NCBI RefSeq assembly: GCF_026626635.1
Contig: NZ_JAPNKA010000001.1
Span: 12,012,501 to 12,076,500 of the forward strand
Direction: 5' to 3'
Length of the DNA: 64,000 nucleotides
From: Archangium lansingense
Lineage (GTDB): Bacteria > Myxococcota > Myxococcia > Myxococcales > Myxococcaceae
A program made the position numbers and the translations under genes. Under the pieces are notes generated by a model that did no database searches, was not told the origin of the DNA, and worked only from the letters and a program-made list of their open reading frames with translations. This document shows positions 16,807 to 26,082 of this stretch, in pieces (position 1 is the first letter of the stretch; every line of letters begins with the position of its first letter).

Positions 16807-18303
16807 TCAGAAACGCTCGGGATCCGTATCGATCGGTGGCGGGATGTACGCCGGTCCCTGCCCCGACAGCGGCGGCTCCTTCGGAAGCACCACCCGGAAG
16901 CACGAGCCCCGACCCACCTCGCTCGTCACGGACACCTGCCCGCCGTGCCCTTCCACGTAGCTCTTCACGATCGCCAGCCCCAACCCCGCTCCGCCGTACT
17001 CGCGCGTCGGGCTGTCGTCCACCTGGTAGAAGCTCTGGAAGATGCGCTCGCGCTGGTCCACCGGGATTCCCACCCCCGTGTCCTCCACCTCGATGCGGTA
17101 GCCGTCCACTCCCAGGTCCGCCTGCGGGCCCTGCTCCGACAGCCGTACCTCCAACCGCCCACCGCCCGGCGTGAACTTCACCGCGTTCGCCAGCAGGTTC
17201 ACCACCACCTGCCTCAGCTTCTCCCGGTCCGCCACCACCCGCGGCTGCACCACCTCCGGCAGCTGCATCTTCACCGTCAGGCCCTTGCGCTGCGCCTGTG
17301 GCATCACGCTCGTCAGCGAGCTCTCCACCAGCTCCTGCACGTCCACCCATTCGAAGGCCAGCCGCACCTTGCCGGCTTCGATCTGGCTCATGTCCAGGAT
17401 GGAGGAGATGAGCTTGAGCAGCGTGTTGCCCTTCTCCATGATGGTACGCACGAACTGCATCTGCTCCGCGTTCAGCCCCCCCACCAGCCCCTCGGACAAC
17501 ATCTCCGAGTAGCCGATGATGGACGACAGCGGCGTGCGCAGCTCGTGGCTCACCGTCCCCAGGAAGCTGGATTTGATCCGGTCCGCCTCCTTCAGCCGCT
17601 GGTTGAGCCGCAGCAGTTGCGCGTTCTGCGCCTCCAGGTCCCGCTGTGTCTCCAGCATCGCCTCGAGGTGCATCTGCCCCGTCAGATAGGACTTCTGCCC
17701 GGCCGACAGCAGTGCCGTCATCACGTGGGCCACGTGCGCCAGCATCTTCGCCACCCGGTGCTCGGACAGCCGCCCCACCTGAGCCAGCAGCTCCCGCGCC
17801 CGCTCCAGGTCCAGCCCCTCTACCTCGGCCAGCGAGGCCGGCAGGTCCGCCATCTCCTCCGGTGCGAACGGCCCGAAGACGACCCGCCCCAGCACATCCC
17901 CGTCCCACTGCACCGGCATCACCACATAACGCAGGCCGGTGAAGCAGGGCTGCGCCAGCCACTCTCCTCCCAGGGGACTCGTCCCAGGCAGCACCTGTGC
18001 CCCCTGCGAGGGCGCGAGCGGGCCATCGATCAACCGCGCCACCAGCGCCCCACACCGCGAGCGCCCCTGGGCCGTGGTGTTCACGAAGCCGCAGAAGTCT
18101 CCGTTGCTGCCCTTGGTGTCCGCCAGCGTCCGGCCCCGCTCGTCCACCACCCGGATACCCACCCGGTACAGCTCTCCGAGGCTCTCCACCACATCCCCGA
18201 AGGTGAGTGGATCCAACATGTCCACCAACGAGGGCTTTCGCTGGAGCACCGAGCCGGCGTGCTCTGGCCCGCTCCCCGCGGCGCCTGGTTTGTCGGCGCT
18301 CAT
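16807..18303 (-). CDS. PocR-domain sensor histidine kinase
   Basis: A 498-residue soluble kinase with no membrane segment. Residues 30-200 match the PocR sensory domain (DPLTFGDVVESLGELYRVGI; three Cys at 71, 84 and 120 that could bind metal or sense redox). A coiled segment follows, then HisKA with His253 (VSHELRTPLSSIIGYSEML) and HATPase_c (NLLANAVKF, DTGVGIP, GLGLAIVKSYVEGHGG). No receiver domain is adjacent. The ATG at 18303 was chosen because it overlaps the upstream GTPase stop in an ATGA junction; longer in-frame extensions lack support. Confidence 0.9.
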   Translation of the reverse strand: MSADKPGAAGSGPEHAGSVLQRKPSLVDMLDPLTFGDVVESLGELYRVGIRVVDERGRTLADTKGSNGDFCGFVNTTAQGRSRCGALVARLIDGPLAPSQGAQVLPGTSPLGGEWLAQPCFTGLRYVVMPVQWDGDVLGRVVFGPFAPEEMADLPASLAEVEGLDLERARELLAQVGRLSEHRVAKMLAHVAHVMTALLSAGQKSYLTGQMHLEAMLETQRDLEAQNAQLLRLNQRLKEADRIKSSFLGTVSHELRTPLSSIIGYSEMLSEGLVGGLNAEQMQFVRTIMEKGNTLLKLISSILDMSQIEAGKVRLAFEWVDVQELVESSLTSVMPQAQRKGLTVKMQLPEVVQPRVVADREKLRQVVVNLLANAVKFTPGGGRLEVRLSEQGPQADLGVDGYRIEVEDTGVGIPVDQRERIFQSFYQVDDSPTREYGGAGLGLAIVKSYVEGHGGQVSVTSEVGRGSCFRVVLPKEPPLSGQGPAYIPPPIDTDPERF

Positions 18304-19004
18304 CGCGCCCTCCCTGCCGAAGCCGGATAGAGGGACTCGAGGGCGGTGCCCGTCAGGTCCATCTGCTGAAAGATGTGCGTGAGGAACTCCTTCTCCGTCA
18401 GGCCGATGTTGCGCGACAGCCGCGCGCGCTCGTCCAGGTTGCGCCACGCCGACTGCAAGAGCGCGTGCAGCGTCTCCATCACGCCCTCGCCCCTCAGGGC
18501 CACCGCCCCCACCACCGGCTCCGCCCCCTTCTTGCGCGCCTCGTCCAGCTCCGCGTCCGTCTGCGCGTCCGGCAAGTCCCGCTTGTTGAACTGGATGACC
18601 ACCGGCACCTGCGTCGCGTCCAGACCGATCTCCCTCATGTTGGCCCGGAGCTTGCGCCAGTAGGCGTTGTTCTCCGCGGAGGCGCTGCGGCGGCTGTCGG
18701 CGATGAAGGCCACCGCATCCGCGTTCTGCAGCACCACCCGCCGGGTGGCGTCATGCACCACCTGCCCCGGCACGGTGAAGAGCTTGAGCTTCACCTTGAA
18801 GCCCGAGCTGCTGGTGAAGAACACCGGAAGCAGATCGAAGAAGAGCGTACGATCCTCGTGTGTCTCCACGCTGAGCAGCCGGCCACGAACCTCCGGCCGG
18901 GCCCGCGCGTGGATGGCACGCAGGTTCGTCGTCTTCCCACTCAGCCCTGGGCCGTAGTAGACGATCTTCAGGGTGAGTTCGCGCTGGGCGTGGTTGAGTT
19001 GCAC
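18300..19004 (-). CDS. MglA-like Ras-family small GTPase
   Basis: A 234-residue protein of the bacterial MglA/Rab-like group. P-loop GPGLSGKTTN is at 18-27, the G3 region reads TVPGQ (77-81) instead of DxxG as in MglA, and G4 is NKRD at 140-143. It is about 40 residues longer than MglA; the C-terminal extension contains LTEKEFLTHIFQQMDLTGTALESL. The start is GTG. The downstream PocR kinase is translationally coupled to it. Likely a polarity or signalling switch rather than MglA itself, since no mglB-like gene is adjacent. Confidence 0.88.
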   Translation of the reverse strand: MQLNHAQRELTLKIVYYGPGLSGKTTNLRAIHARARPEVRGRLLSVETHEDRTLFFDLLPVFFTSSSGFKVKLKLFTVPGQVVHDATRRVVLQNADAVAFIADSRRSASAENNAYWRKLRANMREIGLDATQVPVVIQFNKRDLPDAQTDAELDEARKKGAEPVVGAVALRGEGVMETLHALLQSAWRNLDERARLSRNIGLTEKEFLTHIFQQMDLTGTALESLYPASAGRAR

Positions 19005-19290
19005 GTGCGGAGCTCAGGCTGCCGAGAGGGAGGGGGAAGGTTCGGCCAACCCGCTCCAGGCGGACGGTTTTTTATAGTGAAAGGTGTTCAGCATTGAAAG
19101 CCGCCCCCCACCCTACCCGTGTGAAAACCCCCGGATGAGGCGGGAGCGGGCGGCCTTGGAATGCCTGGAGCCCATGCGCAGTTTGGGAAAGTCCGGCTCT
19201 ACCCCCGTGAGGGGAAATGTGCGCCGAACCCAGGGCGTGCATGGGCACCGGGGAAGCGGTTAGGATCGTAGCGCAATGGAGGAGCAAGGC

Positions 19291-19827
19291 ATGACGATGA
19301 AGCGGGTGGACCCGGGCGTGGAGGTGGCCGCGATGCCAGTGCCGGATATGGCCAACCTGCCCAACGACCTGGCGCCGGCGGTGAAGTTTTCCGCCCCGAC
19401 CGATGAGGACATGGCGTCCGTGGCCGCCCTGCGCTCCAGCTCGGAGCCCTGGAAGAGCCGCGGAGAGACGGTGGAGGACAGCCTCAAGGCGCTGACGGCG
19501 CTGAGGCCCTTCGTCCACGTGGCCAAGGTGCAGAACCAGGTGGTGGGCTATGTGACGGTGGAGCGGGACGGCCCGGTGCCCGGCGCCGCCTACATGCGCA
19601 ACATCGTCGTGCGGCCGGAGCTGCGCCGGCGCGGCCTGGGCATGGCGGTGCTCAACCAGGCCCTGCAGGTGGCGCGGGACATGTTCCGCAAGACGATTGC
19701 CCTGCGGGTAGACCCGGCCAACGCCCCGGCGGTGAGCTTCTACCGCAACGCGGGCTTCACCACCGTGGCCACGGTGGTGTCCAAGAAGTCCGGCAAGCTG
19801 CGCCTCCTCATGTCTCGAGAGCTGTGA
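19291..19827 (+). CDS. GNAT family N-acetyltransferase
   Basis: A 178-residue GNAT protein. The acetyl-CoA-binding segment is clear: NIVVRPELRRRGLGMAVLNQAL (V..RxxGxG/A), followed by LRVDPANAPAVSFYRNAGF. The ATG at 19291 is preferred over 19276 because a perfect GGAGGAG sits just six bases before it. Substrate is unknown. It is monocistronic, closed by a strong terminator, and preceded by 286 bases in which no further gene was found. Confidence 0.9.
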   Translation: MTMKRVDPGVEVAAMPVPDMANLPNDLAPAVKFSAPTDEDMASVAALRSSSEPWKSRGETVEDSLKALTALRPFVHVAKVQNQVVGYVTVERDGPVPGAAYMRNIVVRPELRRRGLGMAVLNQALQVARDMFRKTIALRVDPANAPAVSFYRNAGFTTVATVVSKKSGKLRLLMSREL

Positions 19828-19890
19828 GCGAGGCTCCCAGGACGGGAAGAGCGGCCGCGTCCTCCAGGACCGCCTCCTCCCTCTCCTGAA

Positions 19891-19942
19891 AGCGCCCGGC
19901 AAGGACCCTCCCCGAGGGCCCGTGCCGGGCGCTCTCTTTTAT
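19891..19942 (+). terminator. Rho-independent terminator after the GNAT gene
   Basis: AGCGCCCGGCA (19891-19901) is the exact inverted complement of TGCCGGGCGCT (19923-19933), followed by CTCTTTTAT. This is the clearest intrinsic terminator in the window. Confidence 0.85.
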
Positions 19943-20079
19943 GGCCGCTCTCCCGCCCGCCCACGGGCCCGGCGGCGCACCGGCCGTCCTCTTTCCAGAA
20001 TTCGAGGCAATTCGCGGCTATGCTGCTCCGCTCTCCCGGCGGCGGTGGGGCCCCGGGCTGGAAGAAGGATGAGCCAGGA

Positions 20080-21825
20080 ATGAAGACCCTCACGGAGTTG
20101 CTGCGTCACCTGACCCGCCCGGGTGTAGTCGAGCTCGCCCTCATCTCCGGGCGGGCCCCCATGGTGAAGACGGCGCTCGGCGCCTTCGAGGCGCTGGACG
20201 AAACCGCGCTCACCCAGCCGAGGCTCCACGTGATGCTCCAGACGCTGGTGGGCGAGGCTCGCGCCACCAGTATCTCCGACAAGCCCAGCCAGTGGGCGCT
20301 GCGGCTGGAGGGTGTGGGCCCCGTCGTTGTCGGCGCCCTGCTCCGGGGAGACGTGCTCAACGTGCGTGTCATCCGCACCGAGCCGGAGCAGGCCGGAGCA
20401 CCCGCGCCCCGGGCCCCCGCGCCAGCCCCCACCGCCCCCCCGGCTCCTGCCGCCCCCTCGGCTCCTGCCGCCCCCTCGGCTCCTGCCGCCCCCTCGCGTC
20501 CGGCGGCCCCGGCGGGCCTGTCCCCCAAGCCAGCCCGAGGGGTGCAGATCCTCCCGACGGAGAAGAACACACCCGAGCCTCCGGCGCAGCAGCCCGAGCC
20601 GCCTCCGCCCGCTGCCGCCGAGCCCGTGGTCGAGGAGCCCAAGGCCCCCCGGCTCGTCGTGCGGCCAGAGTCCGCGCGCAACCTGACGATGCTGCTGGAG
20701 GACGCGCGCACCGTGGGCGCGAGCGACCTGCACGTCGTCGCCGGCCGCCCTCCCCTCTTCCGCCTCGTGGGCGAGCTGCTGCCCCACGGCGACCCGCTGC
20801 CGCCCGACGCGGTGGAGACGATGCTGCTGCCGCACGTGCCCGCGCGCCTGCGCCCGGTGCTCGACCGCGAGGGGAGCTGTGACTTCTCGCTCGACCTGGG
20901 CGAGTCCGGCCGCTTCCGCGTCAACGTCACCCGCCAGCGCACCGGCTACAAGGGCTGCTTCCGCCTCATCTCCCGCCAGATTCCCACCCTCGAGTCGCTC
21001 GGCCTGCCGGTGGACATCGCCAAGGCCACCCACCACCACCAGGGCCTCATCGTCGTCACCGGCCCCTCCGGCCACGGCAAGACGAGCACCCTGGCGGCCA
21101 TCGTGGACCGCATCAACTGCGAGACGACCCACCATGTGCTCACCGTGGAGGATCCGGTGGAGTTCCTCCACCCGCGCAGGAGGGCGCTGATGAGCCAGCG
21201 CGAGGTGGGCACGCACACCAAGACGTTCGCCAGCGCCCTCAAGGGCAGCCTGCGCGAGGACCCGGACGTCATCCTGGTGGGCGAGCTGCGCGACACCGAG
21301 ACGGTGCGCATGGCGCTGGCCGCCAGCGAGACGGGCCACCTGCTCATCTCCACGATGAACACGCCCAGCGCGGCGAAGACCATCGACCGGCTCATCGACC
21401 TCTTCCCTCCGGCGGACCAGGCGCAGGTGCGCATGACGCTCGCCAGCAGCCTGCGCCTCATCGTCAGCCAGCGGCTGCTGCCGAGCGCGGACCGCCAGAG
21501 CATGGTGGCCGCCGCCGAGCTGCTCCCGGGCTCGGTGGCCCTGGGCAACCTCATCCGCGACAACAAGACGTACCAGATTCCCTCCCTGCAGCAGCGCGGC
21601 AAGTCGCTGGGCATCGTCCGCTTCGACGACTCGCTCGCCGACCTGGTGCGCTCCGGGAAGACGACGCTGGAGATCGCGAAGGCCTACGCCGAGAGCCCCG
21701 ACGAGTTGGAGGCCATGGTGACGGGCAAGCGGCCCGGCGCGCCCCCCGAGGGCGCACAGTCGCCGGATGGGGCCAAGCAACTGCTGTCCAAGATGGGCAA
21801 CCTCCTCAACCGGAAGAGCGCCTGA
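20080..21825 (+). CDS. PilT-like ATPase with duplicated N-terminal domain and Pro/Ala linker
   Basis: A 581-residue PilT/VirB11 family ATPase, far longer than the usual 340-370. Residues 1-100 look like a degenerate copy of the PilT N-terminal PAS-like domain. A Pro/Ala linker spans 104-190, including three identical 18-base repeats. The regular PilT N-domain follows (ASDLHVVAGRPPLFRLVGEL), then Walker A GPSGHGKTS at 328-336 and Walker B VILVGELRD. Two stretches of Glu and His residues expected in PilT are present (TVEDPVEF, ETGHLLISTMNT). The second pilT gene starts two bases after its stop. Confidence 0.88.
   Translation: MKTLTELLRHLTRPGVVELALISGRAPMVKTALGAFEALDETALTQPRLHVMLQTLVGEARATSISDKPSQWALRLEGVGPVVVGALLRGDVLNVRVIRTEPEQAGAPAPRAPAPAPTAPPAPAAPSAPAAPSAPAAPSRPAAPAGLSPKPARGVQILPTEKNTPEPPAQQPEPPPPAAAEPVVEEPKAPRLVVRPESARNLTMLLEDARTVGASDLHVVAGRPPLFRLVGELLPHGDPLPPDAVETMLLPHVPARLRPVLDREGSCDFSLDLGESGRFRVNVTRQRTGYKGCFRLISRQIPTLESLGLPVDIAKATHHHQGLIVVTGPSGHGKTSTLAAIVDRINCETTHHVLTVEDPVEFLHPRRRALMSQREVGTHTKTFASALKGSLREDPDVILVGELRDTETVRMALAASETGHLLISTMNTPSAAKTIDRLIDLFPPADQAQVRMTLASSLRLIVSQRLLPSADRQSMVAAAELLPGSVALGNLIRDNKTYQIPSLQQRGKSLGIVRFDDSLADLVRSGKTTLEIAKAYAESPDELEAMVTGKRPGAPPEGAQSPDGAKQLLSKMGNLLNRKSA
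20442..20495 (+). repeat. Three perfect 18-bp tandem repeats (GGCTCCTGCCGCCCCCTC)
   Basis: Three identical 18-base units at 20442-20459, 20460-20477 and 20478-20495 encode repeated APAAPS in the linker of the long PilT-like ATPase. Perfect identity suggests recent expansion and possible length variation between strains. Confidence 0.9.
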
Positions 21826-21827
21826 TC

Positions 21828-22952
21828 ATGAGCTCCACGCCGCGCATCGCCGCCCTCTTCGACAAGCTCCTGGAGAACAAGGGAAGCGACCTGCACATGA
21901 GCATCGGCCACCCGCCCCTGGGGCGCATCCGCGGCCAGCTCACCCCCCTGCGCGAGGCCCTCCTCACCCAGCAGGAGATGGAGTCGCTGCTCTTCGAGCT
22001 CACCAGCCCCGAGCAGAAGCGGCAGATAATGGAGGAGCTCGACCTGGACTTCGCCTACAGCTACGGCACCAAGGCGCGCTTCCGCTCCAACTACTTCTAC
22101 AAGACGTCGGGACTGGCGGCCGTCTTCCGCACCATTCCCAGCAAGGTGCTGTCGCTGGCGGAGCTCAACGCTCCGGAGGTGGTGCGCAAGCTGGCCGAGC
22201 GCCGCAGCGGACTGGTGCTCGTCACCGGCCCCACCGGCAGCGGCAAGTCCACCACGCTGGCGGGGATGATCCACCACATCAACCACTCCCGCCCGGCGCA
22301 CATCCTCACCATCGAGGATCCGGTGGAGTTCGTGCACGAGTCGGCGAAGTCCCAGGTGACGCACCGTGAGGTGGGCATCCACGCCTCCAGCTTCGCCACG
22401 GCCATCCGCTCTGCGGGCCGCGAGGACCCCAACGTCATCCTCATTGGCGAGCTGCGCACCAACGAGACGATGAAGCTGGCACTGCAGCTGGCCAGCTTCG
22501 GCGTGCTGGTGATGGCCACGGTGCACACCAACAGCGCACCAGCCACCATCGACCGCATCATCAACTCCTTCCCCGCAGAGGAGCAGCCCCAGGTGCGCGG
22601 CATGCTCGCCGAGGGCCTTGCCGGCATCGTGGCCCAGCAGCTCATCCGTACGGCGGATGGAAAGGGCCGCGTGGCCGCGCTGGAGATCCTCATCGGCACG
22701 AGCGCCATCGCGTCGATGATCCGCGAGGGGAAGGTGTTTCAAATCGCGAGCAAGATGCAGGCGAGCCAGAACCTGGGCATGCAGACGCTGGACATGAACC
22801 TGGAGAAGCTGGTGGCCGCGAACACCATCACTCCGGAGGCCGCCATGGAGAAGGCCCAGGACAAGGAGGCTTTCGCCAAGGTGCTCCAGCGGCTCAAGCC
22901 GGAGTTCGAGGTGCCCGAGTTCGACCTCGGAGAGGCCGGCGGCTCGCACTGA
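21828..22952 (+). CDS. pilT: PilT-type twitching ATPase paralog
   Basis: A 374-residue ATPase of normal PilT length. N-domain motif GSDLHMSIGHPPLGRIRGQL, Walker A GPTGSGKST at 134-142, Asp box TIEDPVEFVHE, Walker B VILIGELRTNETM and the His box VMATVHTNSAPATIDRII are all present. It belongs to the PilT/PilU retraction-ATPase group. The C-terminal 25 residues are acidic and extended. No pilB, pilC or pilA is nearby, so this is one of the detached PilT paralogs seen in myxobacteria, possibly serving motility or secretion with its tandem partner. Confidence 0.9.
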   Translation: MSSTPRIAALFDKLLENKGSDLHMSIGHPPLGRIRGQLTPLREALLTQQEMESLLFELTSPEQKRQIMEELDLDFAYSYGTKARFRSNYFYKTSGLAAVFRTIPSKVLSLAELNAPEVVRKLAERRSGLVLVTGPTGSGKSTTLAGMIHHINHSRPAHILTIEDPVEFVHESAKSQVTHREVGIHASSFATAIRSAGREDPNVILIGELRTNETMKLALQLASFGVLVMATVHTNSAPATIDRIINSFPAEEQPQVRGMLAEGLAGIVAQQLIRTADGKGRVAALEILIGTSAIASMIREGKVFQIASKMQASQNLGMQTLDMNLEKLVAANTITPEAAMEKAQDKEAFAKVLQRLKPEFEVPEFDLGEAGGSH

Positions 22953-22982
22953 GCCTCAAGTGGGCACGCGCGCGGCGGGGAG

Positions 22983-23981
22983 TCACGCCTCCGCCGTGAC
23001 GTCCGAGACACTGCTGGCCTTCAGGGCCCGCTCGAGCCACCGGTCCAGGAGCGCCGGGTCCCTGCACGTCAGGATGAGCTTGCGAGCGTTGTCGTCCACG
23101 TGAATACCCCGCATGGTGAGAATTCGAACGATGTCCTCGGCACGCCCCTCGAGCCGACCCTTGAGGATTCCCTCCTGGCGACCCTGTTCGATGAGTTCCT
23201 CACCCACAGTCATCATCACGTCCTCCGTTCGCTTCGTACCTGCCACGGAACGTAACACTTCCTTCGTGGCCTCACGCGCCGCCTTGTTCCCCACCTGGAA
23301 GAGGTAACGGACGACCACGCGCAGGTTGTCGAGCCCATCGGGGGCGGCGTGAACCTCCGCGAATAACGCCGTCCAACCCGCCAACCGTTGGCTGAGCTCC
23401 TCGGAGCGTCCGTAGCGCAACGCGAGCAACGCCAGTCGCGCCAGGGGAGGACCAGGGCGTGCCATCAACCCCTCCGCGCGCTCTGCCGTCAGGTCGTCGA
23501 GCAGGAACTCGAAGCGTGGAATGAGCGTCCTCCATTGCTCCCTCACCTCCGCCTCTTCTGGCAGTTCGAAAAGCTCCTCGACCCGGCGAGGCGCCGTCCA
23601 GGCTCCGCCAGGCCCGTGGTACATGACCAGGGGAACGATCACCGGTAGCCGCTCGCTCTCCGGGTGCGCCTTGCGCCAGTGCTCGGCCTGACGAACCACG
23701 TAGCGAAGCATGCGCAGCGCCATCCATCCATCCACCGAGGACTGGTGCTCGAGGAGGATGTAGAGCAGGAGCTGCTGTCCCCCGAACAGACGGGCTGAGA
23801 AGAGCAGGTCGCTCTGGGTCTCCCTCAGCTCCGGGTCCACGACAGAGCCCGGCTCGCGGCTCAGGGTGGACCAGTCCACTCGGGACACGACTTCTGGAGG
23901 CAAGACGGCGCGCAGCTCGGCCGCCGCCCGCTCGGGTTGGCCCAGGGTGAATCGCACAAAGAGGTCATGGGGACCGGACAT
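22983..23981 (-). CDS. Rpn-family nuclease / transposase-31-like protein
   Basis: A 332-residue protein of the RpnA/PF04754 group (PD-(D/E)XK-fold DNases, once annotated as putative transposases). The opening DLFVRFTLGQPERAAAELRAVLP and the core DLLFSARLFGGQQLLLYILLEHQSSVD, with the E-x-Q catalytic signature, are typical. The C-terminal third carries the EQGRQEGILKGRLEGRAE motif that is common in this family. No inverted repeats or target duplications were seen, so it is not part of an obvious transposon. Confidence 0.85.
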   Translation of the reverse strand: MSGPHDLFVRFTLGQPERAAAELRAVLPPEVVSRVDWSTLSREPGSVVDPELRETQSDLLFSARLFGGQQLLLYILLEHQSSVDGWMALRMLRYVVRQAEHWRKAHPESERLPVIVPLVMYHGPGGAWTAPRRVEELFELPEEAEVREQWRTLIPRFEFLLDDLTAERAEGLMARPGPPLARLALLALRYGRSEELSQRLAGWTALFAEVHAAPDGLDNLRVVVRYLFQVGNKAAREATKEVLRSVAGTKRTEDVMMTVGEELIEQGRQEGILKGRLEGRAEDIVRILTMRGIHVDDNARKLILTCRDPALLDRWLERALKASSVSDVTAEA

Positions 23982-24081
23982 GGCGAGCAGTGCTCAGCAT
24001 GACGCGTACCAATGCGACCTCGCGACGGACCTACCAACGCCCCCGTCCACGCCGACTCCCAGCGTCCCGAAAGGGAGACGC

Positions 24082-26082
24082 TCAGAAGTCGATGTCGTCC
24101 TCGCGCACGACCTCGGGCCTGCCTTCGAACCATGCACTCAGCGCGTCGAGCTGGTCGATGCGCCGCGCCGGCGGCAGGCTGGTGAGGAAGGCGCGCCCGT
24201 AGTTCTTCGTGACGATGCGCCGGTCCAGCATCGCCACGATGCCCCGGTCCGCCCGCGTGCGGATGAGCCGGCCGAAGCCCTGACGCAGCGCCAGCGCCGC
24301 CTGCGGGAGCTGGTAGCCACCAAAGGCCTCCTCACCCCGCGCCTCGAGCTGGCGGATGCGTGCCGCCACCACCGGATCCCCCGGCGATGCGAACGGCAAC
24401 CGGTCGATGATGACCAGGCTCAGCGCGTCCCCCGGCACGTCCACGCCCTCCCAGAAGCTGTGCGCCGCGAAAAGCACACTGGGCACCTCGCGGAAGGACT
24501 CCAGAAGCTGCTGCTTGGGACGCTCGCCTTGCAACAGCACCTGGTAGGGCAGCCGGCTGCGCGTCAGCGCGTGCGCTCGCTCCATGTTGCGCAAGCTGGT
24601 GAAGAGCACGAAGGCCCGGCCTCCCGTCACCTCGCACAACCGGAGGATCTCCTCCGCCGCCGCCTCGATGAAGCCGGTGGCCGCCGGGTCCGGCAGGTGC
24701 GTGGGCAGGTACAGCGCCGACTGCTGCTCGAAGTCGAAGGGGCTGGGCACCGACACGGTGCGCACGCTCGCCACCGGCACGCCTTCCTCGTCGTACAGCC
24801 CCATGCGCCGCGCGAAGAAGTCGAAGCGGCCCTCCGCCGCCAGCGTCGCCGAGGTGAACACCACCGTGTCCACCCCTCCGTAGAGCCGCTCCTGCAGCTC
24901 CCTGGCAATCTCGATGGGGCTCGCGCGCAGGAACACTCCCCGCCCGCGCGCCTCCGCCCAGTACACGTGGTCGTGCGACTCCACCTTCTCCAGGAAGGAC
25001 AGGTCCGCCACCAGCTCTGCGCACCGCCGGGTGAGCAGCGTCAGCTCCGGCTCACGCTCGCTCGTGGTGAAGGCCGACAGCGCCGAGAGCGACGCCTTCA
25101 CCTGCTCGATGGAGCCTGACAGCAGCGCCAGCCGCTCGGGCTTGAGCGCCACCGCACCCTCGCTCTCGTTGAGCCCCAGCACCCGCGGCGCCTGCGAGAA
25201 GAGCGCCTCCGCATGCGTACGCAGGCGCACCACCAGCGAGGACAGCATCCCGAAGCGCGAGTCCGTCGTCTCCAGCGTCCCCAGCGCATCGCGCACCAGG
25301 TCCTCCAGCCGGAAGCTCGATACCGAGTGCCCGAAGTGGCTCCCCGCCGCGTCCTCCAGGGCGTGCGCCTCGTCGAAGATGACCGCGTCGTATTGCGGCA
25401 GCACGCCCTCGCCCCGCTGGCCTCGGCCTCGCAGCGCCAGGTCCGCGAAAAAGAGGTGGTGGTTCACCACCAGCAGGTCCGCCGCCTCCGCCGCTCGCCG
25501 CACCCGCGTCACATGGCAGCTCTCGTACACCGGGCACTTCGAGCCCAGGCACGTGTCCGACGTCGTCGACAGCCGGCTCCACGCACTGAAGGACTCGGGC
25601 AGCTCCAGCTCGCTCCGGTCCCCTGTCTCCGTCCGGCTCGCCCACGCCTGCAGGTGCTTCCAGTACCGCCCCTCCTCGCGCGAGGCGAACTGCGGATCCT
25701 TGCTGAAGGACTCGTAGCGGTGCAGGCACAGGTAGTTGTTGCGCCCCTTGAGGTATGCCGCCTCGAAGGACAGGCCCATCCGCTCGCGCAGCAGCGGCAG
25801 GTCCTTGAAGAAGATCTGCTCCTGCAGCGTCTTCGTCGCCGTGGACACCACCACCCGCCGGCCCGACAGCAGCGCCGGCACCAGATAGGCCAGCGTCTTG
25901 CCCGTGCCCGTGCCCGCCTCGGCCAGCAGGTAGCCCCGCTCGCTGAAGGCCTTCTCCACCGAGCGCGCCATCTGCAACTGCTCCGGGCGGTACTCGTAGG
26001 CCTCCAGCGCGGACTGGAGCGCCCCACCAGGGCCGAGCAGCGTGTCGACAGAGAGCCGGAGCGAGGGGGCGGGCAGGGACAT
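24082..26082 (-). CDS. DinG/YoaA-like ATP-dependent DNA helicase (XPD family)
   Basis: A 666-residue superfamily-2 helicase. Walker A AEAGTGTGKT is near 54-63 and the DEAH box VIFDEAH near 234-240. Four Cys (about 119, 178, 183 and 189; TCLGSKCPVYESC) can hold the 4Fe-4S cluster typical of XPD/DinG. Motifs V/VI are present near the end (SFWEGVDVPGD, QGFGRLIRTRADRG). The family unwinds 5' to 3' and resolves R-loops and damaged DNA. ATG 26082 is preferred to GTG 26112. The next upstream gene is separated by palindromic repeats. Confidence 0.9.
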   Translation of the reverse strand: MSLPAPSLRLSVDTLLGPGGALQSALEAYEYRPEQLQMARSVEKAFSERGYLLAEAGTGTGKTLAYLVPALLSGRRVVVSTATKTLQEQIFFKDLPLLRERMGLSFEAAYLKGRNNYLCLHRYESFSKDPQFASREEGRYWKHLQAWASRTETGDRSELELPESFSAWSRLSTTSDTCLGSKCPVYESCHVTRVRRAAEAADLLVVNHHLFFADLALRGRGQRGEGVLPQYDAVIFDEAHALEDAAGSHFGHSVSSFRLEDLVRDALGTLETTDSRFGMLSSLVVRLRTHAEALFSQAPRVLGLNESEGAVALKPERLALLSGSIEQVKASLSALSAFTTSEREPELTLLTRRCAELVADLSFLEKVESHDHVYWAEARGRGVFLRASPIEIARELQERLYGGVDTVVFTSATLAAEGRFDFFARRMGLYDEEGVPVASVRTVSVPSPFDFEQQSALYLPTHLPDPAATGFIEAAAEEILRLCEVTGGRAFVLFTSLRNMERAHALTRSRLPYQVLLQGERPKQQLLESFREVPSVLFAAHSFWEGVDVPGDALSLVIIDRLPFASPGDPVVAARIRQLEARGEEAFGGYQLPQAALALRQGFGRLIRTRADRGIVAMLDRRIVTKNYGRAFLTSLPPARRIDQLDALSAWFEGRPEVVREDDIDF

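Noticed and set aside
20442-20495. CRISPR-like repeats
   Set aside because: Contiguous 18-bp units with no spacers, inside a coding Pro/Ala linker.
22983-23981. Complete transposon around the Rpn/transposase-31-like gene
   Set aside because: No terminal inverted repeats or target duplications; the family is now regarded as Rpn nucleases rather than true transposases.
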